Source: Patiria pectinifera
Taxonomy: Eukaryota; Echinodermata; Asteroidea; Valvatida; Asterinidae
DNA: 64,000 bases
Assembly (NCBI GenBank): GCA_029964075.1
Contig: CM057133.1
Span: 16,268,699 to 16,332,698, forward strand
Reading direction: 5' to 3'
The translations under genes and the position numbers were made by a program. Shown piece after piece: positions 1-13,600 of the stretch (the first letter of the stretch is position 1; every line of letters starts with the position of its first letter). The notes under the pieces were generated by a model that worked only from the letters and a program-made list of their open reading frames with translations, was not told the origin of the DNA and did no database searches.

Positions 1-3000
1 ATACATGTGTTGTTGTATATTATTATATCACTTTTGCCCTGAGGGCAAGCGTTTTGTGAAACAAAAATGAAAAGAATTTGTAACAATGGTCACTGAGAAT
101 TTTCATCTTACTCGCAGGTGCATTAGAGCTTTTTCATAATTAAAGTGCATTAGGGGAATTTAATGATTCATCAGTTGAATGTTTTTTCTATAAAAACATT
201 GTCTGCCTGCCATGAAATTTAATTTTGTTGGTTTGAATATATACAGAGTCACAGCAAAAACCAAGTCCAAATTAAAAGAAAGCTGCAGTATCAAAAAACA
301 TTGTTGATTTGAAATACTTCATGACCCTCCTATGCAAACATACATTCTGTGCCAAATTGTCCTTTCAGTCAAAATAAATCAAGTGACTGTTTTCAGTAGT
401 TAAGAGCACCCAGCCTACATAAAGCAGCATTGGCTGGCTGTGATTGTTTAAGTAACTTGATGCATCTATGCTTTGACTGCAGGTGAGCCTACTTCCTGGT
501 CATGACTGCTGTTGTCTGTTGACTGAGTTTGAGTAGTCAGTGCTTGCCTTAAAATATGATCTGACTGTTATTGACCAGCCTGAGTAAAATAAAAGGCATA
601 TGGCAGTGGAAAGGAGGGAAAGATTTCCATATACGAAGTTCACTAATTTTCCTCTGTATTGACTAACAAGCCCCCAGATAGCAATTTCATGTCATCAAAG
701 TCAATTTGAGCAGTGAGAAAATACAAGCATTTTCTTAGAAAACACTTAGAATTTTTCAGTCCAATCTCATAGGGTTTTTACACAGGGTGTTGAGTGAACT
801 TCGTATATGGAAATCTTTCCGAAAGGAGTTATTTTTTTGACTGTCTGTGACTGTTTAAACAGCAGAACGGTTAATTCTTGTTTGGCACATCACTATCACT
901 GAGAAAAACCCAATGTACGTTCCTTTGCACATTGTCGCAATCAACTCCATTGTGCATCAGTTACAAAAAAAACCTGAAAGTGATCAACACAGATTCTGGT
1001 TTTGGTATAACCATGGAGCTAAACGGCAGTCAATTAATTCATGTTTAATACATGAATAATATGTGTTTACTTCAGTCAAACTGTTTGACAAGCTTTCCTT
1101 CAGTGTAGCATGTACATTGTATTTAAACTAGTTGTGGCGGTAATAAGCAAGTTTTAGCACAATTGCAAAGAAGAACTTTGAAGAACTCACCACCAAAATA
1201 CGTCGGAGGTTACAACATCACAAACCCAATTCAGCAATTGTACTGTGCTGTGCAATGGTCTTCCTGCTCTACTGTACACCACTCCCAGCCACAATTGTTA
1301 TGTTGAACAGGCCAGTGATTTCTCTCTTTCACTGCACTTTTTTGGCTGCCATTCTTGCCATTTCAAAGCTTTTGTCAGGAGTACAAAACCTCCACACAAT
1401 GCGGCAGGCTCATGGGTCCCAGTTGACTCCACTGAAGCATAAACCACAGTTGGAAAAACAACCCAGTACAGTTGGCATGTGTGTAACAGGATGATGATTC
1501 TGGTTTTGCTAAATCAGTCAGTTCACAATCAACACCAGGCACTAATAACTCCTGGCCAGCAGAAACACAGAAGGTGATTTTGGTACGGGCTAATAGATGG
1601 TATTCAGAATGATTCACAATACTCTTCATCAGGAATCCTTTTTTTTAAGCCCATCCCAAGCACAATTAAATCTCATCAATCAGGATTTTCTCGCCTGGAC
1701 AGTTGTCTGCAGTTCTTCGTTATTTCTCACGACATTTCCTTAATGATTGCCAGGACTACACACGTACAGACCCTCTGGTGGTTATGCAACCTGTTAACAA
1801 CCTGCTGATGGTCATTTAGATATATCAGAGTTTATCTTCATCGGGCTCGTTTGGGGCCTGATACAAATTGGTATAAATGGGGAACAACCACTTTCCAGTT
1901 AATTCAGCCAAGTAAGCACTTAACCAAACAGGCCAACAAAACTGATCAGTTGTTTGGTTTGTGGGGTGGGTAAATGTCCCTCGCCCGCCCTTGAAAAAAA
2001 TGATAAATTGAGAATATGCTAGAGAAAGTACAAGCGTTTTGGAGAAAAAATGCCCCCTCCCCTCCCCCGGAAAAAATCCTGGAGATGCCCGTGATCGATT
2101 TCCTTTTTATTTTAATGTCATCTGAATATCATTCAATATTCTGTGTGAAGCACAATTGTATGTTGTTATTCCTACTTTCGTTATTAAAGAAAAAACAGTA
2201 ATTGGAATTTTTTTTTGGTAATTTTAATCTCAGTTGAATTGATCTCTTTTATCGGAGGTCTATTCAATAAATGTGAATACATGTATTCAGTTTTTGGATG
2301 TTATGATTCAGAAGACACAAAAGATTCAAAAGTAATTTAGGCTTTCTGTACCAATGTGACAAAGATTTTTCAATGCAGCCGTTCAGTTTTTCTTTTTCCA
2401 CAAATGTTCCATTTGCCCACAGTTTTGTTTGCGAAATATACATCTGCTCATTAGTTTTTTCTTTTTGTCTTCCCCTCCCCCCCCCCCCCCCCCCCAATCT
2501 TCAATTTCCTCATCAATCGTTTTATGGGGCCATTTTGAGTGCCATAATGTCCCAAACAATTTTAGGGACAAAAAATCAAATCAAATCAAATCCATTTTTT
2601 TTAATGAGAAAATAGAAAATGATTACAAAAGATAAAGACATCATACATGTAGTTTATCGTCAAACCTTTTTCTTGTCCGTTATCTAAGAACACAGGAAAA
2701 AAAATCTGTCTTCAAAATTCAGTCTTTGACAACTTTTTCTGTTTTTGTGGTTTCAAAGAATGAGCGATGTTGCCAAACATATGGGCCTGTGGGTGATTTA
2801 TTGACTTTCACTGCCTCTGCGTTAGCTGGATGAATTGATCAAGAGGTCCAAAGTCTCCTCAGCGACCAAAAAAGGCATTCCACTCAGAATTGATAAAAAG
2901 AGAGTAATAAACTGGCTGTACATTTGTGTGACAATTATGAAGAAGTGGCTTGCGACATTACTTGTTGTTATTTGATTGAGCTCAATCAGCTCATACCAGA

Positions 3001-3045
3001 TTATACCTGAAAAAAATACTAATCCACATTGTTACCTGAATTTCA

Positions 3046-3284
3046 TTTCGTTTTGCTGAAAGAACACTTACCTTGTTTGTGATCCATGGACAGAACTGCA
3101 AAACGGTGGTTGTGTTTAAAATTCCGTAACTTGAACAGTGCATTTGTGATTCTTGTACTAAAAGAAAGCTTATGAATTGGGCTTTCACATCCTAGATTTT
3201 GAAAGTGCTACGTGTAGAACTTAACTTTTTTTTTAAATGGTTCCGACCTTTGGGTTTGGTTGAGTTTTTTTTACTCACCCTGTA
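3046..3284. mobile_element. Half copy of the CAGGGTGAGT inverted-repeat element (right arm only)
   Basis: The stretch matches the right arm of the elements at 6883-7383 and 46901-47411. It shares the order: TTTTGCTGAAAGAACACT, a block ending in TGTGATC, ACGGTGGTTGTGTTTAA, GAAAGCTTATGAATTGGG, then ACTCACCCTGTA. The left arm is missing, so this is a truncated non-autonomous copy. Confidence 0.7.
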
Positions 3285-4075
3285 TGATCCATTGTCATCA
3301 GAAACACATATTTTGTAAAAGTGAATTTACCACTGCAAGCAGCTGAATCACTAAAGTGCGCTTTTAATTTTAAATGCACATAAATTTGGAATTACAAAAG
3401 CAAGACAGGCCCTCCGGCAATCCTGGCAAAATGAAGGCAGAAAATATGTGCGCGAAGCTGACTTTCATTGATTCATTTTTTTATTGCATTATTGGCTCTT
3501 TAATGTAGGTTGGCATTGTACACTGTGGATGTTTGGCCCTTTAAACCCTAATGTAGACTCTATTAAAACCCTTTTATTACATACCATAACAACATAAAAA
3601 AAAAAAACCTTGACATGAAGTGGTCGTTACTGGCTTCAAAATATGTTTATAACGGTCCATTTGCCAGTATCAGATCCATGTGACTGGCATTGTGTTGGCT
3701 TTATGGTAGGCTTGGCTAATATTTTAACATTAAAAATGCATGTACCACACCCAGAGCAGTGCTGCTAATACCAGCATCTATTAAATATTGCAGAGCTGTC
3801 AATAAGGGAGGCATGGTAATGGTACATTCAAGGTCATAGTTCATTGGTAAAAAAAAAAATGGGAAATTTGTTTCGTCAAGAGGTTGACATGGGGTCAGTG
3901 TACTCCAACTCGGACAGACAGTATACTCTTGTATCATAAATAGCCTCGTTTTGAATTGTATGATTTGTTTCCACTTTTCCAAATTTACTTTTTTTTTTGC
4001 ATATCATTTATATTTCTTCTGAAGTTACTTGCATTAGTTATTGTTATAAATACACATATTTTTGACTTTCAATAT

Positions 4076-4332
4076 CAGGTTTTGCCCCTCACCGACGTAT
4101 AAACACTGTATACTCAGTGTGTTACCACCCGAGTGAAAGTGAGAAGAAAAACAATTCCGTCTTATGAATAGTTACATTGCGATCCTGGCAAGCTCGGTGG
4201 TCCAGCGGTAAGATGTCTACACTGGAAAGCAGGAGGTCGTGGGTTCGAGTCCCACCTGATTGATTTTCTCACTTTCGAGGGGTAACACACTGAGTATACA
4301 GTGTTTATACGTCAGTGAAGGGCAAAACCCAA
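4076..4332 (+). mobile_element. tRNA-derived SINE within a larger inverted repeat
   Basis: A tRNA-like core at about 4189-4262 has an A-box-like TGGTCCAGCGGTAAGATG and a B box GGGTTCGAGTCCC at 4241-4253. It is flanked by arms (about 4078-4157 and 4262-4330) that are near-complementary and share ACACTGAGTATACAGTG. The core does not close into a proper acceptor stem, so it is a tRNA-derived repeat and not a tRNA gene. Related tRNA-headed repeats occur near 21.4, 22.0, 48.9, 61.8 and 62.1 kb. Confidence 0.7.
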
Positions 4333-4666
4333 TCATGCTAATGTTGAATTTACACCACCCTGACACAAATTCCATCTTATGAATAGTGATATTTGACTTT
4401 AATAGTCGAAAGTAAAACTTCAAACATATTACTATAACTTCTTGTCAAGATTTGAATTTCCCACTTCTTTTAACGTATTCAAATTAATATCAAGTAAAAA
4501 ATAACAACAGATTCACTTTAACTTTATTTCTTTAACTTGCTTCTTTTTTTTCTTGTTTGTAATCACCACCTTGAGTAGCCCTTGGCAACTGGCAGATGCC
4601 ATAAAACAGGAGAATATATCTTGCCAGTCACTGACTTACCTTCTTACCTGGCATATTTTCCCTCAG

Positions 4667-7600
4667 ATGTTGTCCAAGGAGCCTTCTTGGGCCAGCTGGT
4701 GGAGGGAGTTTGCGCCCTTCTGCAGTCCAAGGCCAGGGAGGTCCTCAGCCCCACTCTCGGCTTCGTCAAGGTGCTCGTTACCATCTTGGAAGATGTGACG
4801 TTGGCTCAGTATGTTGAGCAGTTGGTGAGTTGAAAGACCCTAAAAAATCCCCCTCCGTCATTGTGCAGCACTTCTCTTTGATCTCCGTCCCATTTTCATC
4901 AGTGTTTCAACTCGACCATTACCATTAAAGCTACAGTCCATCATTTGCAGCTATCCAAAAAGTAACTGACGTAATTAATGTTGAAAAACATACTTCGTGG
5001 AAAGATAGTAAGGGAACTAAACTCCCTGTGAAATTATTCTTTCTGGCATGCCGTCATTTTGAAGAAATCAACGAAAGAAGGCCTTTCCAATGATGCGTCT
5101 TTAGAAGCCTCGTTTGAAATTTCCGTTAGTAGTTTGTTTTTTTATTTGGCGTTGCGCGCGCAAGCGTTAACAACAAGCACGAATGCGTGGTTGTTATAAT
5201 TCGTCAGATAAGTGCGGGACATCGCGTAGCTGCAATTGGCTCAGTGAGAACGTTTCTCGGACGCTGAATTCAGGCCCAATTCAAAACATGATTCAGCAAC
5301 TTGTGATTTGAAATCAGATCCTAGAATGTTGGGGTTTTTTTTCAAAATATACAGCTGAAGCTGAGCTGAAACTTCATCAGGGTAGTTGTTCAGCACCCTG
5401 CTTGAGATTTTGAGCACTTCTGTTGCTTCAACTGAACAATATGCACAAATTACAAGGGATGGATTGTACCTTTAAAGTGTCATCACATTTTCTGATTATC
5501 TTCAACAACTGATGCCTTTTGAGAAAGCAAAATCCTCACAGTCATGAGGTTCCATTTTCATCCGCCATCCCCATCACTGTCATCATTACGTGTTCTCCTC
5601 AAATTATCCTCATCTACATTACTCTCTGCTCTCTCAATCTTTATTCTCCATTATCATCATCATCATCCCCCCCCCCCCCCCCCCATCATCATCATCATCA
5701 TCATCATCATTATCGACGACGACATTATCCTTGCTTTCTCTTTATTTTCACTTATCCCACATCCCATTATCACAATGGACAGTGTTTTCGTCTAGACCTC
5801 ACGCGAATGAGTATACAGTGAATTGTGGTTAGATCTGCACCATGTCCATTGTGAATTGGAAAAGACAATACATATACTTTGGCTTTAAACAAAAAAATGG
5901 CTTGTATTCATTATTAAAGGGAAAATACAACATTTGCAAACATCAAAAAATAAAACTACCAAATCATTTTGAAATACCTGGCTGGACTGTTAGTGAATGA
6001 CAGTGTAAAGCATCCTGTAAAATCATGGCAGCTGGTATACTGTCATTTTCAAGAAAAGTGGTATGTTTGTATCAATTTCCAACGCTGATCGGCCGACCAG
6101 CGTTGGAAAAAACTGGCTTTTTTTTTCAAATACTGGCCCCAATTGACCATCGCACTTGTTTGCAATCGATTACACACCTATGAACGGGTACAAGCCAGCT
6201 AGACTGGTTCCCTGACCTTACAATTCCCCAATGTATGTAAACTGCTCTGTTTCTTCTTAAATGGAGTCAGGGAACCGGACTACAGGAAAATGATTGGTTT
6301 TCTTGGTTTTTATAGCATTTTTGAACCCAAAACCTCAAAAAAGTCAGTGTAACTATATTTGCTATATATTTGCAACCCCCCAATTCCATCCATTTCTGAA
6401 AATTACAGCAAAAGCAAATGATGTATATTCCCTTTAAGGCAGACAGGGAAAAAAAGAACAATTTTGTTTTGGTCCGGGTTTTTTTTCTTTCTTTCTTTTT
6501 CCCCAAGATGGCTGATTTTCCAAGATGGCTGATTTTTCAGAATAGCTTCCATTTTGTCGCCTCTTTTGCTGATACAAAATTGTATCCAAAGGAGCTGTAA
6601 TCCTTTTGGCTTGGCTAGGCTAAAATTGTGTTGGAAACAAATAAAAAAACAATACATTGACAGTGCATCGTATGCAAAATATGTTGCAAATGTATGAATT
6701 TAGAAGAAGATAAAAAGAGGCGGGCAAGAAAAAGGAAGTGGGCGGGCACGAGAAACTGGATTATTTATTTAGTTGGCCTAAAGTATCAATTTGAATATTC
6801 AAGGCCTTCTTGCCAATGGTCTTATGCAAGCCTCCTTTCTCCTCCAGTTTGCAAATTACTATTGACCATAGTTTCCCATACATATAGGGCAAGTAAAAAA
6901 AAACGAAACCCAAATGTCGGGACCATTGTTTTAGTGAAGTTCTGCATGCATCTCTTTCAAAATCTAGGATATAAAAGCCCCATTCATAAGCTTTCTTTTT
7001 GTATAAGAATCATTCAAATCACGCATGTACTTTTCAAGTTACGTAGTTTTAAACACAACCACCGTTTTAAAGCTCTGTCCACGGATCACAAAAAGGTGTG
7101 TGTTCTTTCAGCAAAACAAAAACATTTCGCACACATCCTTATGTGATTCGATTTGCTGAAAGAACACTGAACTTTTTTGTGATCTGTGGACAGAACCTTA
7201 AAACGGTGGTTGTGTTTAAAACTCTGTAACTTGAAAAGTACAAGTGATTTGAATGATTCTTGTACTAAAAGAAAGCTTATGAATTGGGCTTTCAGATCCA
7301 AGATTTTGAAAGTGCTGCATGCAGAACTTCACTAAAACAATGGTCCCGACATTTGGGTTTCGTTTTTTTTTACTCACCCTGTATAGAAAAAAGAATTAAG
7401 GCATATTCATACTTTTTTCCCCAGCCCCATTGTGTTCTCATAGAACACTGTGAAGTATGTATTTTGGGATTTTAAATACATGCATTGGGTTTTGTCCTTC
7501 AACAAGGCAGTTTTCTAGGCAATATATTCCCATTGGTGTCAAAGAGCAAGCAAAAACAAAATCACTGCCTCCCTTGGGAGTGAGATGAACCCATTACCTC

Positions 7601-10600
7601 CTGTGCAGACTAAAATTGACATCTTGAAGGGAAAAAACACCCAAAAAGGCACTAAAGTTATGAGTGTTGAAGAAAAAAAAAAATATTTTGGGCTAAGTGG
7701 GCCATTATAAAGTTTGGGGTCTACTTTTTTCCTATTCCCTGTTACCATTATATTGTCGTAAAAGTTGGTATCTAACCATTTCTATGCAAAACCCCTGTAA
7801 CAGGGGTTTGTGTTGAAAATATCGGACAGTTATTTAGTACTCCCCATCACGCTCAATTAACTTCGTCAGCGACCACAAGCCCCATTTTAAAGAGTAAGTT
7901 AAGACAGGATCCAGGTACCAACTTTTTTGACAGCATGGTAGTAATGCCGTGCAATGCCGGCAGAACACAATTTTTTGTGGGGGGGGGATTTTATTTTTGT
8001 TCCCGAATAAACCAAAAATAAACGGCTCAGTGAGAATGTGTCTCGGACGCAGAATTCAGGCCCAATTCAAAACATGATTCAGCAACTTTTGATTTGAAAT
8101 CGAGATCCTAGAATGTTGTTTTTCTCGAAATATACAGCTAAAGCTGAGCTGAAACTTCATCAGTTAGTTGTTCGGCACCCTTCTTTAGATCTTGAGCACT
8201 TTTGTTGCTTCAAACGAACAAAATGCACAAATTACAAATGATGGACTATACGTTTAATGCAGTCATCCTCCAAAGAGTGATTATAAATAGCAAACTACTT
8301 GCCAACAAGTATAAATCATTTGAAGTCATTCTGAATGATACTGGAATGGTAGTCCGAGTAACTAGGACTCTATGAATCGCCTTTTTTAACATTTGGAGAT
8401 GGTCAGGCGCTAGTAGGGTCCTAGGATCTTAGAGTACATGGCGATACCAATAACCTCTTTTGACCATTTTCGTACCCCCTGTCAAAATCTTCAGATTTCA
8501 CCCCCAAAACAGTCCTCAAACTGCCTGATGCACCCCTGTAGGCTTCAGTGGGAATTGAAAGCACATATGGTGGTGGTTAGGTTCACAAACCTTTTGGAAG
8601 AAAAGAGAAATTTCGGCCAATCAAAGTGCCCTGTGATTGGTCTGTCTGATGCCAGTCAATTTTTCCTGAATTCAAAATGGCAGCCTCCAACAAGGCGTTT
8701 GCGACAAGGATGTTTCCCGAATTGAAGGTGAAATTTCTCTTCTCTGGGGGTGAAATCTGAAGATTTTGATAGGGGTACGAGTGAAAATCGTCAAAATAGG
8801 TTATTGGTATCACCATGTACTCTAAGATCCTAGGACCCTACTATCGCCTGACCATCTCCAAATGTTAAAAAAGGCGATTCGTGGAGTCCTAGTTACTCGG
8901 ACTACTGGAATGGTAAATTACAAAGTACCAAGGTAAACTGGGACAGGACAAAATGTCAAACTTTGGATCCTAAATGTATAGGACCACCCAAGTGAATGAT
9001 GACATCTCACCTATCACAACTCACAAGTTTGTAAACAGCAGATTAATTCCTTTGTTTCTTTATACAGCTAATGAACATTGGAAGAATGGGTAACACCAAC
9101 CGGAGAAACTTGCGCGTTCCAATTCGCTCCATCTACACCAGGTTTATCAGGAAGTTTGGGTGAGTTGATGAAATTGTTTAAAGGAACTAGAAATCCTGAA
9201 TTGGCAAAGGGAATTCAAATAATTTCTGTTTTTAAGTGCTGAAAGAATACATTAGTTTTTTCTGAAATATAGGTAAAATGAATTTGAATTTTTGTTAAAG
9301 TTTATTGACATGAGTTTCAGGCTTAAAATATAAAAAAAAAGTTTAAAAGTGGACCACAACTACAGCGTATCTATATAGGAGGACGGAATCCATTTTTTGC
9401 CTCGCCTGGACTTTGTTCAGGATAGAGTCTATGCAATCGCTATGTCTGTACGTACATCAGAGGTCAAGTTGTAAAACAGGCGGAAAATGTAAAATTGGTT
9501 TATTTGAAACGTTGAAGTCCAATTGGAACCAAACTTGGGTCATAGATGCAACATGGCAACCTTTATCATATGATCATGATGTCAAAGGTCACATACCAAG
9601 GTCAAAGAACATCTGAGGTCAAGTTGTAAAATAGGCTGAACGTGTAAAATTTGTCTCATTTGAAAAGTTGAAAATCCAATCGGAACCAAACTTGGGTCAT
9701 AGATGCAATATGGCAACCTTCATATATGATCATGATGTCAAAGGTCACACACCAAGATCAAAGGTCACTCTTTAAAGATATTAAAGCAGGCGAGACGCTC
9801 GGTTCGAGAACCGCCTTGTTTTTACATACCGTAACATGTACACGTATGCATACCTGTAGATCAAATAAAGCTTTTTCTACTTCAATCAAAAGTCAAAAAA
9901 TAAAACTACTACTTTTTTCTGCACCCATTTCTTGTGTTCAGCTTATACTGCCTCTTCAATGTTGAATACATACTTTGGAATAATTTTAATCTGTCAACAC
10001 AAATAAATAACCACACAAGATGGAATTAAGGGAGACCTCAGGTTTTTAAATTTTAAATTGGGTGACAGATATTATAGAGAGTGGTTTTTTTTCTCACCAT
10101 AATTGAGGTGTTAATGTATGTACATGAACATGTATATTATGATCACATTGTCAGATACAGGTAGACCATGTCTACTGCACTGCTTGCTCGTACTGAAATC
10201 ATTTTGTCCTATATCCTGACAAATGAGGGCGCTGTTTACATGAGACAGTAAATCTGATTTATAGCCAACCATTATAGTTGTGGGGAACAGATTATAAATA
10301 CATTGTTAATCAAGACCAACTGAAAGAACACTTATTACACACACACAAAATTTAATACAATTCTCGAGATGCAGTATAATTTAGAGACTTTTAATAAAAT
10401 GTACAGCTTTCCTCATTAGGCAATAGGCATGCATGCTTGTCGGATCAAGATAATTGACACTGCATAGGAGATACCTGTTTCACATCAGAGATTATCTAGG
10501 GGAAATTCCAGCATCACAAATAATACAAGTTAGACAAATCAGACAATTGTTTGTACTTTAGGAGCTCAGTGAATAAACAAGTAAATTATGTTTTGTTAAA

Positions 10601-13600
10601 TACAAAGTCTGTGACAATTATCCATGATATCTCCCACGCCCACGCCCCCACATCCGCCCCCACTCCTGCCCCCACATGCCACCAAATCCCCTCCCCCATG
10701 CCCCTTCACCCCCATGCCTCACAACCCCCACGCCCTCACAATGCCCTCACGCCCCACAACCCCCCCCACACCCCCACAACCCCCTCCCACACCCTCCCAC
10801 GCCCTCCCACGCCTCCCACGTCCCCTCCCACGCCCTCCCACGCCCCCTCACAAGCCCCCTTGCCCTCCCACGCCCCCTAGCCCCCACATCCGCACACCCA
10901 TTGCATTTTCCAACTCATCACACACAAGATGATGCATGTCAGAGTTTTTGTCATATGCCTGGTTGTAAAATCACAGTTGTGATTGGTCCAAAATTTATTG
11001 GGCGGAGCCTAACAGATCGGTCCATTGACCAAGATAAAGAAATGTTAACATATGTTAATGATTTGGATGACAACCAATGTGTGTATGTATTTGAATTGTT
11101 ACAGTATTCTGATTCCGTTGGATTAACCTCACTCAGATATGAGATGATCTACAAGCTGGTTCCGGAAGACCACAAGAAGATGGTGCACAACATCCAGAAG
11201 AGGCAGGAGAGGACCAAGCGACACAAGGCTATGAAGGAGAGGGAGGCATCAGACGAAGATGAAGATGGAGAGGATGAAACCCCAGCCCTGGTGCCTAGCA
11301 AACCCAAACCGGAGACGTGAGAACCTTTTTTTTCAATTTCCAATCCTCAGCTTTGCCTGCATCACTGGCTTCAGAATCATTTAGAAGTATTTAACCTATT
11401 AGCACCCGTGCTACAGGGTGGATTAAAAAAAACGAAACCGAGATATTATTGCTAATTGTAACAGAAGTAGTGCACATGTGAATCAAAGGGAGATATCCTC
11501 TGTTAGGGTTGAATCTCCTCTTTAAAATGACACCCTGATCGTGTCCTTACATTCACGGTTGACTGAGCAGTGACAAATTTTATGAAAGGGTCTGTTTAGA
11601 GGCTTGGGCCACTTTTCATGGTGAAATCTATTTTTCCCCCACCTGCCTTGATTGGCAACCATAGCCTTTCACTCTGTGACAAATGACACCACAAAAACCA
11701 CAATTGAAAAGTGGCGCAAGCCTGTAAATAGACCCTTTCATAAAATTGGTCACTGCTCAGTCAACCGTGAATGTAATGACATGATCAGGGTGTCATTTTA
11801 AAGAGGAGATTCAACCCTAACAGAGGATATCTCCCTTTGATTCACATGTGCCCTACTTCTGTTCCAATGAGCAATAATATCTCGGTTTCGGTTTTTTTTT
11901 ATCCACCCTGTATTTTGTATTACATAGAGCTTATTCACTGGGGAATTATTTCACTAGTTTTGAAGTAAATTTTGACAGTTTTTGATTCAGTCTAGGCTTG
12001 CAACTTTCCTCGGATCAGCTGATTTCCTTCTTTTTTACCTCTTTTGTATGCCATTACATTTTTAAAAACACTTCAGAAAATATCGCAAAGCTTTGCATTT
12101 TCTCTTTTTTTGTGACTTCTCAGTTTCATGGCTGATTCAAAAGGAAAACATGAATTTGGTTTATTTTGTCTATTTGTAGGAATTTCTGTATACCATAAAA
12201 TGAAATGGCGCCTTTAGATTTTTCCCGCAGATTATTTTTCTCATTTCATTTTGGTGGCACAGTATTGACGAGCTACTGCAGGACTCGGAGTCCGAGACCG
12301 ACGACGAGGAGGATGAGAAGGCCAAGGGCAAAGGTCAAAAGGTCAAGGGTCGAAAGACCAAGAAGCACCTGGCCAGTAAGCAAGGGGCTGCCTGGCTGAA
12401 GGAAGGACAGCAAGAAGACACCCCTCTAGACTTCCTGGATCCCAGCGTCTCCAAGAGGGTATTGGGTGAGTACTCGTCTTCATGATTTCATGAAAAATAA
12501 CCTCGGGCCAATTTTATGGCGTTGCTTAACAGTTTAATAGCAGAAAAAATTGTGTGTATGCCGTGGGTGGAGATCCCTACTGACAATAAATACCATTAAA
12601 TTTGGACAATAAATAACATTGACAAATGAACAAGCAAAACAAGTTAGAAGTACACATACATGTATGTATAAAAAATACAGGCCAAAATACAGGCATGCGC
12701 CATAATGAATTTCAATGTATGTTTTTTATATACAAATGACAATAAAATTATATTCTATTCTATTCTATTCTATGCAACTTTTCCTCAGATCTGCTGATTT
12801 CCTCGTTTTTTACTTCCCATTACAAACTGAAAAACGCTGTACAAAGTCTTGTGTGGTTTGGAATTTCCTCATTTTTTCCCCTAAATTCTCAGTTGCATGC
12901 CTGAAAATACAAACAATACATAAGTAGTACCCAAGCAATACGCAAGCAAAACACAAGCAACCCCGTGAGAAATATCAGTGGTTTTACTCACCTACTAAGT
13001 GAATAAATTGGTTGTTAATTTGTATTTGTAGAGGGAATTTTTTTTAAAGACATGTCAGGCGCGGATCCAAGGGGGGTAGGGAGGGTTAAAAAAAACCTGC
13101 TCTGTCAAAACAATTTTTTTAATAGAAATTCATTAAAAATAATGTGAACCCACCCCCCCCCCCCCCCTTCCTGCTCTGACACCCAAAAAAAAAATTATAC
13201 TGGTAATAAAGTCCGCCCGTGCACAAAATACGGACAGAGGCAGCTTGGTTAGGGGGTATTTGTACACTATTCTGTAAAGTACTGTTAATAATCCCAAGAT
13301 TTGAACAGCGCCCACCCCCCTGTTGATTTTCGGAAGCCAAGTGTCTGGAGAAAAAAAACCTGTTTACATTCCAGAATTTTTTGCTGATGAAAACCCCCTC
13401 CTGCACAAGTTCCTGGATCCGCCCCTGCATGTCTAAAAAATATACCCCTTGTGCCATACAAAATGGCATGTACTACATCACACACTACAACAATTATATA
13501 ATATTGGATGGCTTTGAGGTGGATACAAGAATATATTGCACGAGCTATGACAATATTGCACGAGTCGAAGACGAGCGCAATATTGTCATAGCGAGTGCAA

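Larger units (their letters stand above)
1..4666. other. RRP12 upstream intron or non-coding DNA
   Basis: I found no convincing exon here. RRP12 must have exons to the left because its first exon in this window starts in mid-codon, so most of this stretch is probably RRP12 intron. It holds a fragment of a G/C-rich dispersed repeat (about 1965-2110), a poly-C tract near 2475, a right-arm fragment of the CAGGGTGAGT element (about 3046-3284) and a tRNA-derived SINE (4076-4332). An imperfect inverted pair built on the motif TTCGTATATGGAAATCTTTC lies near 627-645 and 800-820. The short ORFs are low-complexity or repeat translations. Confidence 0.6.

Noticed and set aside
2373..2635. ORFs over the poly-C tract near 2475
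   Set aside because: Low-complexity readings of a homopolymer run in opposing frames, no splice or domain support.
4189..4262. Possible tRNA gene
   Set aside because: Good A and B boxes but no proper acceptor stem, and it is embedded in a repeat that recurs with other tRNA-like heads; a SINE is the better reading.
10551..11136. Long Pro/His/Thr-rich ORFs in three frames
   Set aside because: They translate a C-rich minisatellite. The longest only joins RRP12 coding sequence by reading through the intron; the splice acceptor at 11131-11136 marks where coding begins.
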